The notes beneath the pieces are model-generated. The model was not told where the DNA came from, made no database searches, and saw only the letters and a list, made by a program, of their open reading frames with translations. From positions 2,666,001-2,730,000 of the forward strand of contig NZ_CP192056.1 of assembly GCF_050942215.1 (NCBI RefSeq): DNA of 64,000 bases, written 5' to 3'. Source of the DNA: Sphaerimonospora sp050942215 (GTDB lineage: Bacteria > Actinomycetota > Actinomycetes > Streptosporangiales > Streptosporangiaceae). Made by a program: the position numbers and the translations under genes. Below are positions 44,473-52,142 of this stretch, piece after piece (the stretch's first letter is position 1; every line of letters begins with the position of its first letter).

Positions 44473-45216
44473 GTGCCCACCCTTGAGATCCGTGACCTGC
44501 ACGTCAACGTCGGCGACAAGGAGATCCTGCGCGGCGTCGACCTGACCGTCGGCGCGGGGGAGACCCACGCCATCATGGGGCCGAACGGTTCCGGCAAGTC
44601 GACCCTGGCCTACGCCGTCGCCGGTCACCCCAAGTACACGATCACGTCGGGCGCCGTGCTGCTCGACGGCGAGGACGTCCTGGCGATGTCCGTCGACGAG
44701 CGCGCCCGGGCCGGTCTGTTCCTCGCCATGCAGTATCCGGTCGAGGTGCCCGGCGTCAGCGTCTCCAACTTCCTGCGTTCTGCGATCACCGCGGTCCGGG
44801 GCGAGGCGCCCAAGCTGCGCCAGTTCGCCAAGGACCTGAAGTCCGGGATGGACGCGCTGTCCATGGACCCCGCCTTCGCCCAGCGCAACACCAACGAGGG
44901 CTTCTCCGGCGGTGAGAAGAAGCGCCACGAGATCCTCCAGCTCGAACTGCTCAAGCCGAAGATCGCGATCCTCGACGAGACCGACTCCGGTCTCGACATC
45001 GACGCGCTGCGCGTGGTGTCCGAGGGCATCAACAGGTTCCGCAGCGGCGACACCGGCGTGCTCCTGATCACGCACTACACCCGCATCCTGCGGTACGTGC
45101 AGCCCGACTTCGTCCACGTCTTCGCCGGTGGCCGGGTCGTCGAGGAGGGCGGCCCCGAGCTCGCGGAGAAGCTGGAGGCCGAGGGATACGAGTCCTACAC
45201 GAAGGCATCGGCCTGA
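44473..45216 (+). CDS. sufC: Fe-S cluster assembly ATPase SufC
   Basis: A 247-aa ABC-type ATPase of the SufBC2D complex. Walker A GPNGSGKST (about 37-45), the signature NEGFSGGEKKRHEIL (about 139-153), Walker B AILDETDSGLDID and the switch His in LLITHYTRIL are all present. GTG 44473 is 7 bp after AAGGAG. The stop overlaps the sufS start by one base. Confidence 0.97.
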   Translation: MPTLEIRDLHVNVGDKEILRGVDLTVGAGETHAIMGPNGSGKSTLAYAVAGHPKYTITSGAVLLDGEDVLAMSVDERARAGLFLAMQYPVEVPGVSVSNFLRSAITAVRGEAPKLRQFAKDLKSGMDALSMDPAFAQRNTNEGFSGGEKKRHEILQLELLKPKIAILDETDSGLDIDALRVVSEGINRFRSGDTGVLLITHYTRILRYVQPDFVHVFAGGRVVEEGGPELAEKLEAEGYESYTKASA

Positions 45217-46505
45217 TGACGAGCACCGGCGTCCAGCCGACGGTCGGCGCGGGCGGCCTCGACGTGGAGAGGGTCAGGAAGGACTTCCCGATCCTCTCCC
45301 GCGAGCTGCCCGGCGGCCGCCCGCTGGTCTACCTCGACTCGGCGAACTCCTCGCAGAAGCCGGTCCAGGTGATCGACACGATGCGCGAGCACCTGATGTC
45401 GCACTACGGCAACGTCGGCCGGGCCCTGCACGTGCTGGGCAGCGAGTCCACCGAGGCGTACGAGTCGGCCCGCGGCAAGATCGCCGCCTTCGTCGGCGCG
45501 CCGTCGCGGGAAGAGGTGATCTTCACCAAGAACGCCTCCGAGGCGATCAACCTGGTGGCGTACGCCTTCGGCAACCCGACGAACACCGACGAGCGGTTCC
45601 GCCTCGGCCCCGGCGACGAGATCGTCATCAGCGAGATGGAGCACCACTCCAACATCGTGCCGTGGCAGCTGCTCGCGCAGCGGACCGGGGCGACGCTGCG
45701 CTGGTTCCCGGTAACCGACGAGGGCCGCCTCGACGTCACGGGCCTGGACGAGCTGGTGAACGAGCGCACCAAGATCGTGTCGATCGTGCACCAGTCGAAC
45801 GTGCTTGGCACGGTCAACTCGGTCTCGCCGATCCTGGCCCGGGCCCGCGAGGTGGGCGCGCTGATGATGCTCGACGCGTCGCAGTCGGTGCCGCACCAGG
45901 CCGTCGACGTGCGCGAGCTCGGCGTCGACTTCGTGGCCTTCACCGGGCACAAGATGGTCGGTCCTTCCGGGATCGGCGTGCTGTGGGGCCGGCGGGAGCT
46001 GCTCGACGCGATGCCGCCGTTCCTCGGCGGCGGCGAGATGATCGAGGCGGTCTGGATGGACCGCTCGACCTACGCCCCGGTGCCGCACAAGTTCGAGGCG
46101 GGCACGCCGCCCATCGTCGAGGCGGTCGGCCTGGGCGCTGCCGTCGACTATCTCACCTCGATCGGCATGGACCAGGTCAAGGAGCACGAGCGGACGCTCA
46201 CCGCGTACGCGCTGGACGCGCTGGCGGAGATCCCGGGGCTCAGGATCATCGGCCCGCGCGGCGTGGTCGCCCGCGGCGGCACGGTCTCGTTCGTCCTCGA
46301 CGGCATCCATCCCCATGACGTCGGGCAGATCCTCGACGACGTGTACGGAATCGCGGTACGGGTAGGCCACCACTGCGCCAGGCCGCTCCATCTGCGTTTC
46401 GGCATCCCGGCGACCACCCGGACGTCGTTCTACCTGTACAACACGACGGACGAGATCGACGCTCTGGTCCGCGGCCTCCACCACGTGCAGAAGGTGTTCG
46501 GCTGA
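45216..46505 (+). CDS. sufS: Cysteine desulfurase SufS
   Basis: A 429-aa group II PLP-dependent cysteine desulfurase supplying persulfide sulfur to SufU. PLP lysine in FTGHKMVGPSGIG (near residue 246), aldimine His in MEHHSNIVPW, and the active-site cysteine in RVGHHCARPLH (near 388). ATG 45216 overlaps the sufC stop. A gap of 3 bp separates it from sufU. Confidence 0.96.
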   Translation: MTSTGVQPTVGAGGLDVERVRKDFPILSRELPGGRPLVYLDSANSSQKPVQVIDTMREHLMSHYGNVGRALHVLGSESTEAYESARGKIAAFVGAPSREEVIFTKNASEAINLVAYAFGNPTNTDERFRLGPGDEIVISEMEHHSNIVPWQLLAQRTGATLRWFPVTDEGRLDVTGLDELVNERTKIVSIVHQSNVLGTVNSVSPILARAREVGALMMLDASQSVPHQAVDVRELGVDFVAFTGHKMVGPSGIGVLWGRRELLDAMPPFLGGGEMIEAVWMDRSTYAPVPHKFEAGTPPIVEAVGLGAAVDYLTSIGMDQVKEHERTLTAYALDALAEIPGLRIIGPRGVVARGGTVSFVLDGIHPHDVGQILDDVYGIAVRVGHHCARPLHLRFGIPATTRTSFYLYNTTDEIDALVRGLHHVQKVFG

Positions 46506-46508
46506 GCC

Positions 46509-46952
46509 ATGATCGCTGAATCCATGTACCAGGAGCTGATCCTGGAGCACTACAAGCGCCCCCAGGGCCGGGGGCTGCGCGAGCCGTACGACGCGGAAGT
46601 GCACCACGTGAACCCGACCTGCGGCGACGAGGTCACGCTGCGGGTGAAGCTGGCCGACGGCGGCAAGGTGCAGGACGTCTCCTATGACGGCCAGGGCTGC
46701 TCGATCAGCCAGGCGGCCGCCTCGGTGCTGCACGACCTCGCCACGGGCTCCACGGTGGAGGAGTCGCTGGCGGTCGTCGACGAGTTCACCCGGCTGATGC
46801 AGGGCAGAGGCCAGGTCGAGGCCGACGAGGACGTGCTGGGTGACGCGGTGGCGTTCGCCGGGGTCGCGAAGTTCCCCGCCCGCGTCAAGTGCGCCCTGCT
46901 GGCGTGGATGGCCTACAAGGACGCGGTGTTGAGAAGCCAGGAGGCGATGTGA
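46509..46952 (+). CDS. sufU: Zinc-dependent sulfurtransferase SufU
   Basis: A 147-aa sulfur shuttle between SufS and SufB. The three zinc-ligand cysteines are in NPTCGDEV, GQGCSISQAAAS and VKCALLAW, with the conserved Asp in CGDEV. SufU takes the place of SufE in Gram-positive bacteria. ATG 46509 is 3 bp after sufS; the stop overlaps the next gene (GTGA). Confidence 0.96.
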   Translation: MIAESMYQELILEHYKRPQGRGLREPYDAEVHHVNPTCGDEVTLRVKLADGGKVQDVSYDGQGCSISQAAASVLHDLATGSTVEESLAVVDEFTRLMQGRGQVEADEDVLGDAVAFAGVAKFPARVKCALLAWMAYKDAVLRSQEAM

Positions 46953-47323
46953 GTAAGCCGACGGAGACCCCGACGACCCTGACCACCGTCGACGAGGGGG
47001 AGGTCTCCACCGAGGAGGTGCTGGAGGCGCTGCGGGACGTCGTCGACCCCGAACTGGGGGTCAACGTCGTCGACCTCGGCCTCGTCTACGGGGTCAACCT
47101 CGACCCCGCCGGAGAGGGAGAGCTTCCGGTCGCGACGGTCGACATGACGCTGACCAGCGCGGCCTGCCCGCTGACCGACGTGATCGAGGACCAGGCCCAC
47201 TCGGCGCTGGCCGACCTCACGTCGAGCGTCGTGATCAACTGGGTGTGGCTGCCGCCGTGGGGACCGGACAAGATCACCGAAGACGGGCGTGAGCAGCTGC
47301 GCATGCTCGGCTTCAACGTCTGA
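46949..47323 (+). CDS. sufT: SufT/MIP18-family Fe-S maturation protein (DUF59)
   Basis: A 124-aa DUF59 protein with the diagnostic ALRDVVDPELGVNVVDLGLV (about 29-48), a central LTSAACPLTD containing the conserved Cys, and a C-terminal WLPPWGPDKI. Family members help insert Fe-S clusters into target proteins. The GTG at 46949 overlaps the sufU stop. It closes the sufR-B-D-ferredoxin-C-S-U-T operon. Confidence 0.93.
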   Translation: MSKPTETPTTLTTVDEGEVSTEEVLEALRDVVDPELGVNVVDLGLVYGVNLDPAGEGELPVATVDMTLTSAACPLTDVIEDQAHSALADLTSSVVINWVWLPPWGPDKITEDGREQLRMLGFNV

Positions 47324-47349
47324 TCTCCCGGCCGCTCCACCACGCCCCG

Positions 47350-47384
47350 CCCGGCCGCTCCGCCGGGCCCGGCCCTTCGGCCGG
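47350..47384 (+). terminator. Tandem hairpins after the suf operon
   Basis: CCCGGC-N6-GCCGGG (47350-47367) is followed at once by CCGGCC-CTTC-GGCCGG (47369-47384). Two adjacent GC-rich stems, 27 nt after the sufT stop, without a U-tract, fit a high-GC terminator. Confidence 0.6.
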
Positions 47385-47399
47385 CTGAGCACGATGCCC

Positions 47400-47730
47400 G
47401 GGTGAAGTCGCGGTGGAAGACCGGGAAGAAGCCGATCGACGGCAGGGGGGCGAGCATGCCGCCCGCCGGGACCGTGCGCTGATTTCGCGCGGCGGGGAGT
47501 AGGCGCCGGGCCGGTGCGACCCGGACGTTCGCCGTCCCGTCGCGCCGCACGGTGATCGGCGGTCGGAGGGAGTCGTTCCACTCGGCGAGCACGACGGCGA
47601 GCACGATGAAGATCGACGTGGCGGCGAGGGCGGGGCGCGGCGGCGGCACGATCCGCCGCCTGATGCGCCACCCGGCGCCGTCGATCCGTGTGCCCGGAGG
47701 CCTTGACCGGGTCAGACATCTGTCGCCCGT
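47400..47730 (-). pseudogene. Possible remnant of a small membrane-protein gene
   Basis: On the minus strand, codons from about 47730 to 47400 show strong third-position GC bias and encode a basic segment (WRIRRRIV), a hydrophobic helix (ATSIFIVLAVVLAEW) and DSLRPPITVRRDGTANVRV. A GTG at 47649 could start it. The frame then runs on into the antisense of sufT, ending at 47086, without a sensible C-terminus. A separate frame starting ATG at about 47720 (MSDPVKASGHTD) precedes it, as if a frameshift had broken one gene. No family is recognised. It could equally be chance coding potential. Confidence 0.25.
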
Positions 47731-47804
47731 ACGGCTTGGGTAGCCTTGTCCGCGGGCCGAAGATCACCCGGCCCTCGTACCATCCGGCCCCCCGGGAGAT
47801 CACC

Positions 47805-48776
47805 GTGTTCGTTGACATGCCACTCGACCAGCTCAGGACCTACCTGCCCGAGCGACGCGAACCAGAGGACTTCGACGACTTCTGGTCGCGTACGCTGGCC
47901 GGGGCGCGTGAGCATGATCTCGGCGCCGAGTTCCGGCCGTACGACACGGACCTCGCCATGATCGACGTGTCCGACGTGACCTTCTCCGGGTTCGGCGGCC
48001 ATCCCGTCAAGGGGTGGCTGCTCCGGCCGGTCTCGGCGGCCGGCGGCGACGCGCTGCCGTGCGTCGTGGAGTTCGTCGGCTACAACGGCGGCCGGGGGCT
48101 GCCGCACGACTGGCTGCTGTGGCCCTCGGCCGGCTACGCCACCTTCGTCATGGACACCCGTGGCCAGGGCGGCGGCTGGCGGACCGGCGACACCCCCGAC
48201 CCGGCGCCCGGCCTCGGCCCCGAGGTCCCGGGCAAGCTCACCCAGGGCGTCTTCGACCCGGACGGCTACTACTACCGCAGGCTTTACACCGACGTGGTCC
48301 GCGCGGTCGAGGCGGCCCGATCCCACCCCGGCGTCGACGCCGACCGGATCATCGTGGCCGGCGGCAGCCAGGGCGGCGGCATGGCCCTGGCCGCCGCCGC
48401 GCTCGTCCCGGGGATCGCGTACGCCTTCGTCAACGTGCCGTTCATGTGCCACATCCGCCGGGCGGCGGAGATCACCGATGAGGAGCCCTACGCCGAGCTG
48501 GGCCGGTTCTGCGCCACGCAGCGCGCCCGCGTGGACGAGGTCTTCGCCACGCTCGACTACTTCGACGGGATGAACTTCGCGGTCCGCGCCCGTACGCCCG
48601 CCCACTTCTCCGTCGGCCTGCGCGACGGCGTCACCCCGGCCTCGACCGTCTTCGCCGCCTACAACCACTACGCCGGGTCCAAGGACATCTCGGTCTGGCC
48701 CTTCAACGGGCACGAGGGCGGCGGGACCCGGCAGGCCCTGGAGATGCTCGGCATCGCCAGGAAGGTCTTCGGCTGA
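47805..48776 (+). CDS. Acetylxylan esterase / cephalosporin-C deacetylase family (CE7)
   Basis: A 323-aa alpha/beta hydrolase of the CE7 family, which removes acetyl groups from xylo-oligosaccharides. Nucleophile elbow AGGSQGGGMAL (Ser near 186), the family RGQGGGW motif after VMDTRGQ, an Asp in GLRDGVTPASTVF and the C-terminal His in FNGHEGGG complete the triad. There is no signal peptide, so it acts on imported oligosaccharides. The GTG at 47805 has GGGAG 7 bp upstream; ATG 47817 is an alternative. It fits the other plant-wall enzymes in the window. Confidence 0.9.
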   Translation: MFVDMPLDQLRTYLPERREPEDFDDFWSRTLAGAREHDLGAEFRPYDTDLAMIDVSDVTFSGFGGHPVKGWLLRPVSAAGGDALPCVVEFVGYNGGRGLPHDWLLWPSAGYATFVMDTRGQGGGWRTGDTPDPAPGLGPEVPGKLTQGVFDPDGYYYRRLYTDVVRAVEAARSHPGVDADRIIVAGGSQGGGMALAAAALVPGIAYAFVNVPFMCHIRRAAEITDEEPYAELGRFCATQRARVDEVFATLDYFDGMNFAVRARTPAHFSVGLRDGVTPASTVFAAYNHYAGSKDISVWPFNGHEGGGTRQALEMLGIARKVFG

Positions 48777-49130
48777 ATCGTCCGGACGCCGGGCACCGCC
48801 GGTGGGAGCCGGCGCGCGCGGCCGTGACGTTCGGCCCGGATACACTGAGTCGTCCACGCGGACCGCGGTGTTCGCCTATGTACGGCTTCTCAACGCTCCG
48901 TCCAGGTCTTGTGCGGGCGGCCCACTCGCAGCACGTTCAGATGCGCGACCTCGTCCGAGCCGGTGACGCCGCTGCCCTGGAAGAGGTCGTGCGGCTCCGC
49001 GTCGGCCGCGTACGTCACGAGTGCGCGGGCCGGGGGACCGCCCGGCGGGTGGAGAATCTCCCGGGGTCCACGGAGCCCCGAGCCCGTCCGCTACCCTGAA
49101 TTGGCACGTCCGACGACTTCGAGAGAGACC
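48777..49130. other. Intergenic region, esterase / hisE
   Basis: 354 bp with no secure gene. It contains a possible small minus-strand frame (48890-49018) and, at its right end, TACCCT (about 49092), a plausible -10 for hisE, with GAGAGAGA before the hisE ATG. Confidence 0.45.
48890..49018 (-). CDS. Possible small ORF or gene remnant
   Basis: A 42-codon frame from GTG 49018 to TGA at 48890 encodes VTYAADAEPHDLFQGSGVTG and then SDEVAHLNVLRVGRPHKTWTER. The same frame is open about 20 codons further upstream, to a TAG. Composition and codon use look protein-like, but there is no ribosome binding site and I recognise no family. It may be the tail of a decayed gene. Confidence 0.25.
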   Translation of the reverse strand: MTYAADAEPHDLFQGSGVTGSDEVAHLNVLRVGRPHKTWTER

Positions 49131-49394
49131 ATGAAGACCTTCGAAGAGCTGTACGCCGAACTGGCTGAAAAGGCGCGCACCCGGCCGGCGGGATCCGGCA
49201 CCGTGGCCGCACTGGACGCCGGCGTCCATGCCATCGGCAAGAAGGTCGTGGAGGAGGCCGCCGAGAGCTGGATGGCGGCGGAGTACGAATCCACGGAGCG
49301 GACCGCTGAGGAGATCTCGCAGCTGCTCTACCACATTCAGGTCCTCATGCTGGCGCGCGGCATCGGACTGGACGAGGTGTACAAGCATCTTTAG
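49131..49394 (+). CDS. hisE: Phosphoribosyl-ATP pyrophosphatase
   Basis: An 87-aa all-alpha enzyme for the second step of histidine synthesis, converting phosphoribosyl-ATP to phosphoribosyl-AMP. It starts MKTFEELYAELAEKARTRP and has the metal-binding Glu-rich segment KKVVEEAAESWMAAEYE (about 37-53) and EEISQLLYHIQVLMLARG. ATG 49131 follows GAGAGAGA. hisG lies 77 bp downstream, with a hairpin between, the usual actinobacterial hisE-hisG pair. Confidence 0.96.
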   Translation: MKTFEELYAELAEKARTRPAGSGTVAALDAGVHAIGKKVVEEAAESWMAAEYESTERTAEEISQLLYHIQVLMLARGIGLDEVYKHL

Positions 49395-49418
49395 CCGCGA
49401 CGGCCTGATCCGTCGCGG
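49395..49418 (+). terminator. Hairpin between hisE and hisG
   Basis: CCGCGACGG (49395-49403) pairs perfectly with CCGTCGCGG (49410-49418) around a 6-nt loop, starting on the base after the hisE stop codon. There is no U-tract. It may attenuate read-through into hisG or stabilise the hisE 3' end. Confidence 0.5.
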
Positions 49419-49471
49419 CCGATGCGGGCCCCATCTCGTTCCATCCGACTCCTGAAGGGTTATCTCACGTC

Positions 49472-50317
49472 ATGCTGCGTCTGGCCGTACCGAACAAGGG
49501 CGCGCTCACCGAGGCCGCCCAGGCGATGCTGAAGGAAGCAGGCTACCGGCAGCGCTCGGACAGCAAGGAGCTCGTGGTCGTCGACCCGGAGAACTCCTGC
49601 GAGCTGTTCTTCCTGCGTCCCAGGGACATCGCCGTCTACGTCGGCGAGGGCACGCTCGACGCCGGCATCACCGGCCGCGACATGCTGTTCGACTCCGGTG
49701 CCCCCGCCGATGAGGTCATGCCGCTCGGGTTCGGGCGGTCGACGTTCCGCTTCGCCGCCGCCCCCGGGGCCTTCTCCGGCGTGGCGGAGCTCGCCGGGCT
49801 GCGGATCGCCACCTCGTACGCGGGGCTGCTCGGCAAGCACCTCGCGGACAAGGGCGTCGACGCCCGCGTGATCAAGCTCGACGGGGCGGTCGAGACCGCG
49901 ATAAGGCTGGGTGTGGCCGACGCCGTGGCCGATGTGGTCGAGACCGGCACCACGCTGCGCAACGTGGGACTGGAGGCGTTCGGGGAGCCGATCGCCCGCT
50001 CCGAGGCGGTGCTGATCAAACGGGCCGGCGTACCGGAGGAGAACGGCCTGGGGCAGCTCGTCCGCCGTCTCCAGGGCGTCCTGGTGGCCCGGGACTATGT
50101 GATGATCGACTACGACATCCGGGTCGAGCACATCGACGAGGCCATCGCGATCACCCCCGGCATGGAGGGGCCGACGGTCTCCCCGCTGCACCGCGAGGGC
50201 TGGGTCGCCGTCCGGGCGATGGTCCCGCGCAAGGGCCACCAGCGGGTGATGGACCGCCTGGCGGAGATCGGCGCCAAGGCCATCCTCGTCACCGCGATAT
50301 TCGCCTGCCGGCTCTGA
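49472..50317 (+). CDS. hisG: ATP phosphoribosyltransferase, long form
   Basis: A 281-aa enzyme for the committed step of histidine synthesis, joining ATP and PRPP. Motifs are LRLAVPNKGAL (about 2-12), the PRPP loop DVVETGTTLRNVGL (about 152-165) and the C-terminal regulatory region (about 205-281) present only in the long, histidine-inhibited form, which does not need HisZ. ATG 49472 has GAAGGG about 10 bp upstream. Confidence 0.97.
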   Translation: MLRLAVPNKGALTEAAQAMLKEAGYRQRSDSKELVVVDPENSCELFFLRPRDIAVYVGEGTLDAGITGRDMLFDSGAPADEVMPLGFGRSTFRFAAAPGAFSGVAELAGLRIATSYAGLLGKHLADKGVDARVIKLDGAVETAIRLGVADAVADVVETGTTLRNVGLEAFGEPIARSEAVLIKRAGVPEENGLGQLVRRLQGVLVARDYVMIDYDIRVEHIDEAIAITPGMEGPTVSPLHREGWVAVRAMVPRKGHQRVMDRLAEIGAKAILVTAIFACRL

Positions 50318-50402
50318 GCGATCGGCCGCCCGGCGGCCCTGGCGGGCCGTGCCTGCGCCGCCGGTGCCGACCCGCCGTTGGCGCCGACGGCATCCGATGT
50401 TG

Positions 50403-50656
50403 TAGGGTGTTCTTTTGTTACGCCCGAAGCGACTTGAACGACGGTGTTCGTGACAGAGTCGCTTATGAAGACGTGGGCGAATCGCGTGGCGCTGCGTCCG
50501 ACGCAGTAGCCCCACCCTCCGGCCAAGTCGCATTTCCGGTTCACGCCTGTGTCCGATTCCGGTAGGGCTAGACAGCAGATGTCCCGGCTCGTCCTTTCGC
50601 AGAAGTGACGTGCCCCCGCGTTTCGACGCGTTCGCTTCGATGAAAGGCACGACCCC
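50403..50656 (+). promoter_or_regulatory. Structured leader of the DEAD-box helicase gene
   Basis: TAGGGT (50403-50408) is a plausible -10, giving a leader of about 240 nt. In it, AAGCGACT (50427-50434) pairs perfectly with AGTCGCTT (50457-50464), which ends directly before the ATG of a 14-codon ORF. The same left arm, as GCGACTT (50429-50435), can instead pair with AAGTCGC (50525-50531) beyond the ORF. The two pairings exclude each other, as in leader-peptide attenuators and thermosensor-like leaders. Confidence 0.4.
50465..50509 (+). CDS. Putative leader peptide MKTWANRVALRPTQ
   Basis: A complete 14-codon ORF (ATG 50465, TAG 50507-50509) in the helicase leader, beginning directly after the right arm of an 8-bp stem. 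The predicted peptide has no low-frequency codon run that names an amino-acid signal. Support is only positional; conservation is untested. Confidence 0.35.
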   Translation: MKTWANRVALRPTQ

Positions 50657-52081
50657 GTGACCATGCTCGACGCTGGCCATATCCTTTCCGCCTCCGACTC
50701 CATGCCCGACCTCCTATCCGGCTCCACGACCGACCTCCTGCCCGGCTCCACGTTCACCGCGCTCGGGCTGCCCCGGCCGCTCGTGACCGCGCTGGCCAGG
50801 GAGGGCATCACCACGCCGTTCCCCATTCAGGAAGCGGCCATTCCCGACGCGCTCGCCGGCCGTGACGTGCTGGGCCGCGGTCAGACCGGCTCGGGTAAGA
50901 CCCTCGCCTTTGGCCTGCCGGCGATGGCCCGCATCGCGGGTGAGCGCGCCGCGCCCCGGCGGCCGCGTGCCCTCGTCCTCGTGCCCACGCGCGAGCTGGC
51001 CGTGCAGGTCGCCGACGCCCTCGAACCGCTCGGCCGGGGTCTGTCACTGCGCACCAGGATCATCGTCGGCGGCATGCCGATGGGACGGCAGATCGAGGCG
51101 CTCCGCCGCGGCGTCGACGTCGTCGTGGCCACGCCCGGACGCCTGACCGACCTCATGAGGCAGGGCGAGTGCTCGCTCGAGGATGTCGAGGTCACCGTGC
51201 TCGACGAGGCCGACCACATGTGCGACCTCGGCTTCTTCCCCGTGGTGAGCGCCATCCTCGACGCGACCCCGGCGCACGGCCAGCGCCTGCTCTTCTCCGC
51301 CACCCTCGACGGCGACGTGGACAAGCTGGTCCGGCGGTTCCTCACCGACCCGGTCACGCACTCGCCGGTGGAGGTGACCTCCCCGGTCGAGACCATGGAG
51401 CACCACCTCTTCCAGGTGCACCGGGACGACAAGATGGACGTCACCGCCGAGATCGCCAACCGTGAGGGCCGTACGATCCTGTTCGCCCGCACCCAGCGCG
51501 GAGTGGACCGGATCGTCAAGCAGCTCGCCAGGGTGGGGGTCCGCGCCGGCGGGCTGCACGGCGGCAAGCGGCAGAACCAGCGGACCCGCATCCTCGATGA
51601 GTTCCGCGAGGGCAAGGTGACCGTCCTGGTCTGCACGGACGTCGCCGCCCGCGGCATCCATGTCGACGACGTCAGCCTCGTGCTGCACGTGGATCCGCCG
51701 GCGGATCACAAGAGCTACCTCCACCGCGGCGGCCGTACCGCCCGCGCCGGGGAGCGCGGCAGCGTCGTGACGCTCGTCATGCCGGACGAGCGCCGCTCCA
51801 TCAACGCGATGACCCGGCGGGCGGGCATCACGGCGATATGGCATCGGGTCCGGCCCGGCGACGAGGTCCTCAGCGGGATCACCGGTGCGCGGCGGCCCAG
51901 CGGCGAGCCCGTCTCCGTGTGGCAGCCCGAGGCCGCCAGGCCGCCGCACCCGCGCCGTGAGGGCCGGTCGACCGACCGCCGCCCGCGTTCCTTCTCACGC
52001 CGACGGGGCTCCGACGGCGGGAAGAACCGCGTCCGGGAGGCCGGCGGGTTCCGCGGGTCAGGGACTTCGCACGGCCGCTGA
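50657..52081 (+). CDS. DEAD-box ATP-dependent RNA helicase
   Basis: A 474-aa helicase unwinding RNA duplexes. All core motifs are visible: Q motif (ITTPFPIQ), I (GQTGSGKT), Ia (VPTRELA), Ib (TPGR), II (DEAD in VLDEADHMCDLG), III (SAT in LFSATLDG), V (VLVCTDVAARGIHVDDV) and VI (HRGGRTARAG). The C-terminal 70 residues are Arg/Pro-rich and may bind RNA. GTG 50657 has AAAGG about 10 bp upstream. The long structured leader suggests post-transcriptional control, as known for cold-shock helicases. Confidence 0.94.
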   Translation: MTMLDAGHILSASDSMPDLLSGSTTDLLPGSTFTALGLPRPLVTALAREGITTPFPIQEAAIPDALAGRDVLGRGQTGSGKTLAFGLPAMARIAGERAAPRRPRALVLVPTRELAVQVADALEPLGRGLSLRTRIIVGGMPMGRQIEALRRGVDVVVATPGRLTDLMRQGECSLEDVEVTVLDEADHMCDLGFFPVVSAILDATPAHGQRLLFSATLDGDVDKLVRRFLTDPVTHSPVEVTSPVETMEHHLFQVHRDDKMDVTAEIANREGRTILFARTQRGVDRIVKQLARVGVRAGGLHGGKRQNQRTRILDEFREGKVTVLVCTDVAARGIHVDDVSLVLHVDPPADHKSYLHRGGRTARAGERGSVVTLVMPDERRSINAMTRRAGITAIWHRVRPGDEVLSGITGARRPSGEPVSVWQPEAARPPHPRREGRSTDRRPRSFSRRRGSDGGKNRVREAGGFRGSGTSHGR

Positions 52082-52098
52082 CCCTCTCTGACCCCCGC

Positions 52099-52131
52099 TG
52101 ACCAGCGGTCACCGTCGGTGACCGCTGGTCA
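52099..52131. terminator. Bidirectional terminator, helicase / permease genes
   Basis: TGACCAGCGGTCACC (52099-52113) pairs perfectly with GGTGACCGCTGGTCA (52117-52131), with a 3-nt loop. This 15-bp stem stands between convergent genes (stops at 52081 and 52143). Confidence 0.85.
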
Positions 52132-52142
52132 AGCCCTCCTCG

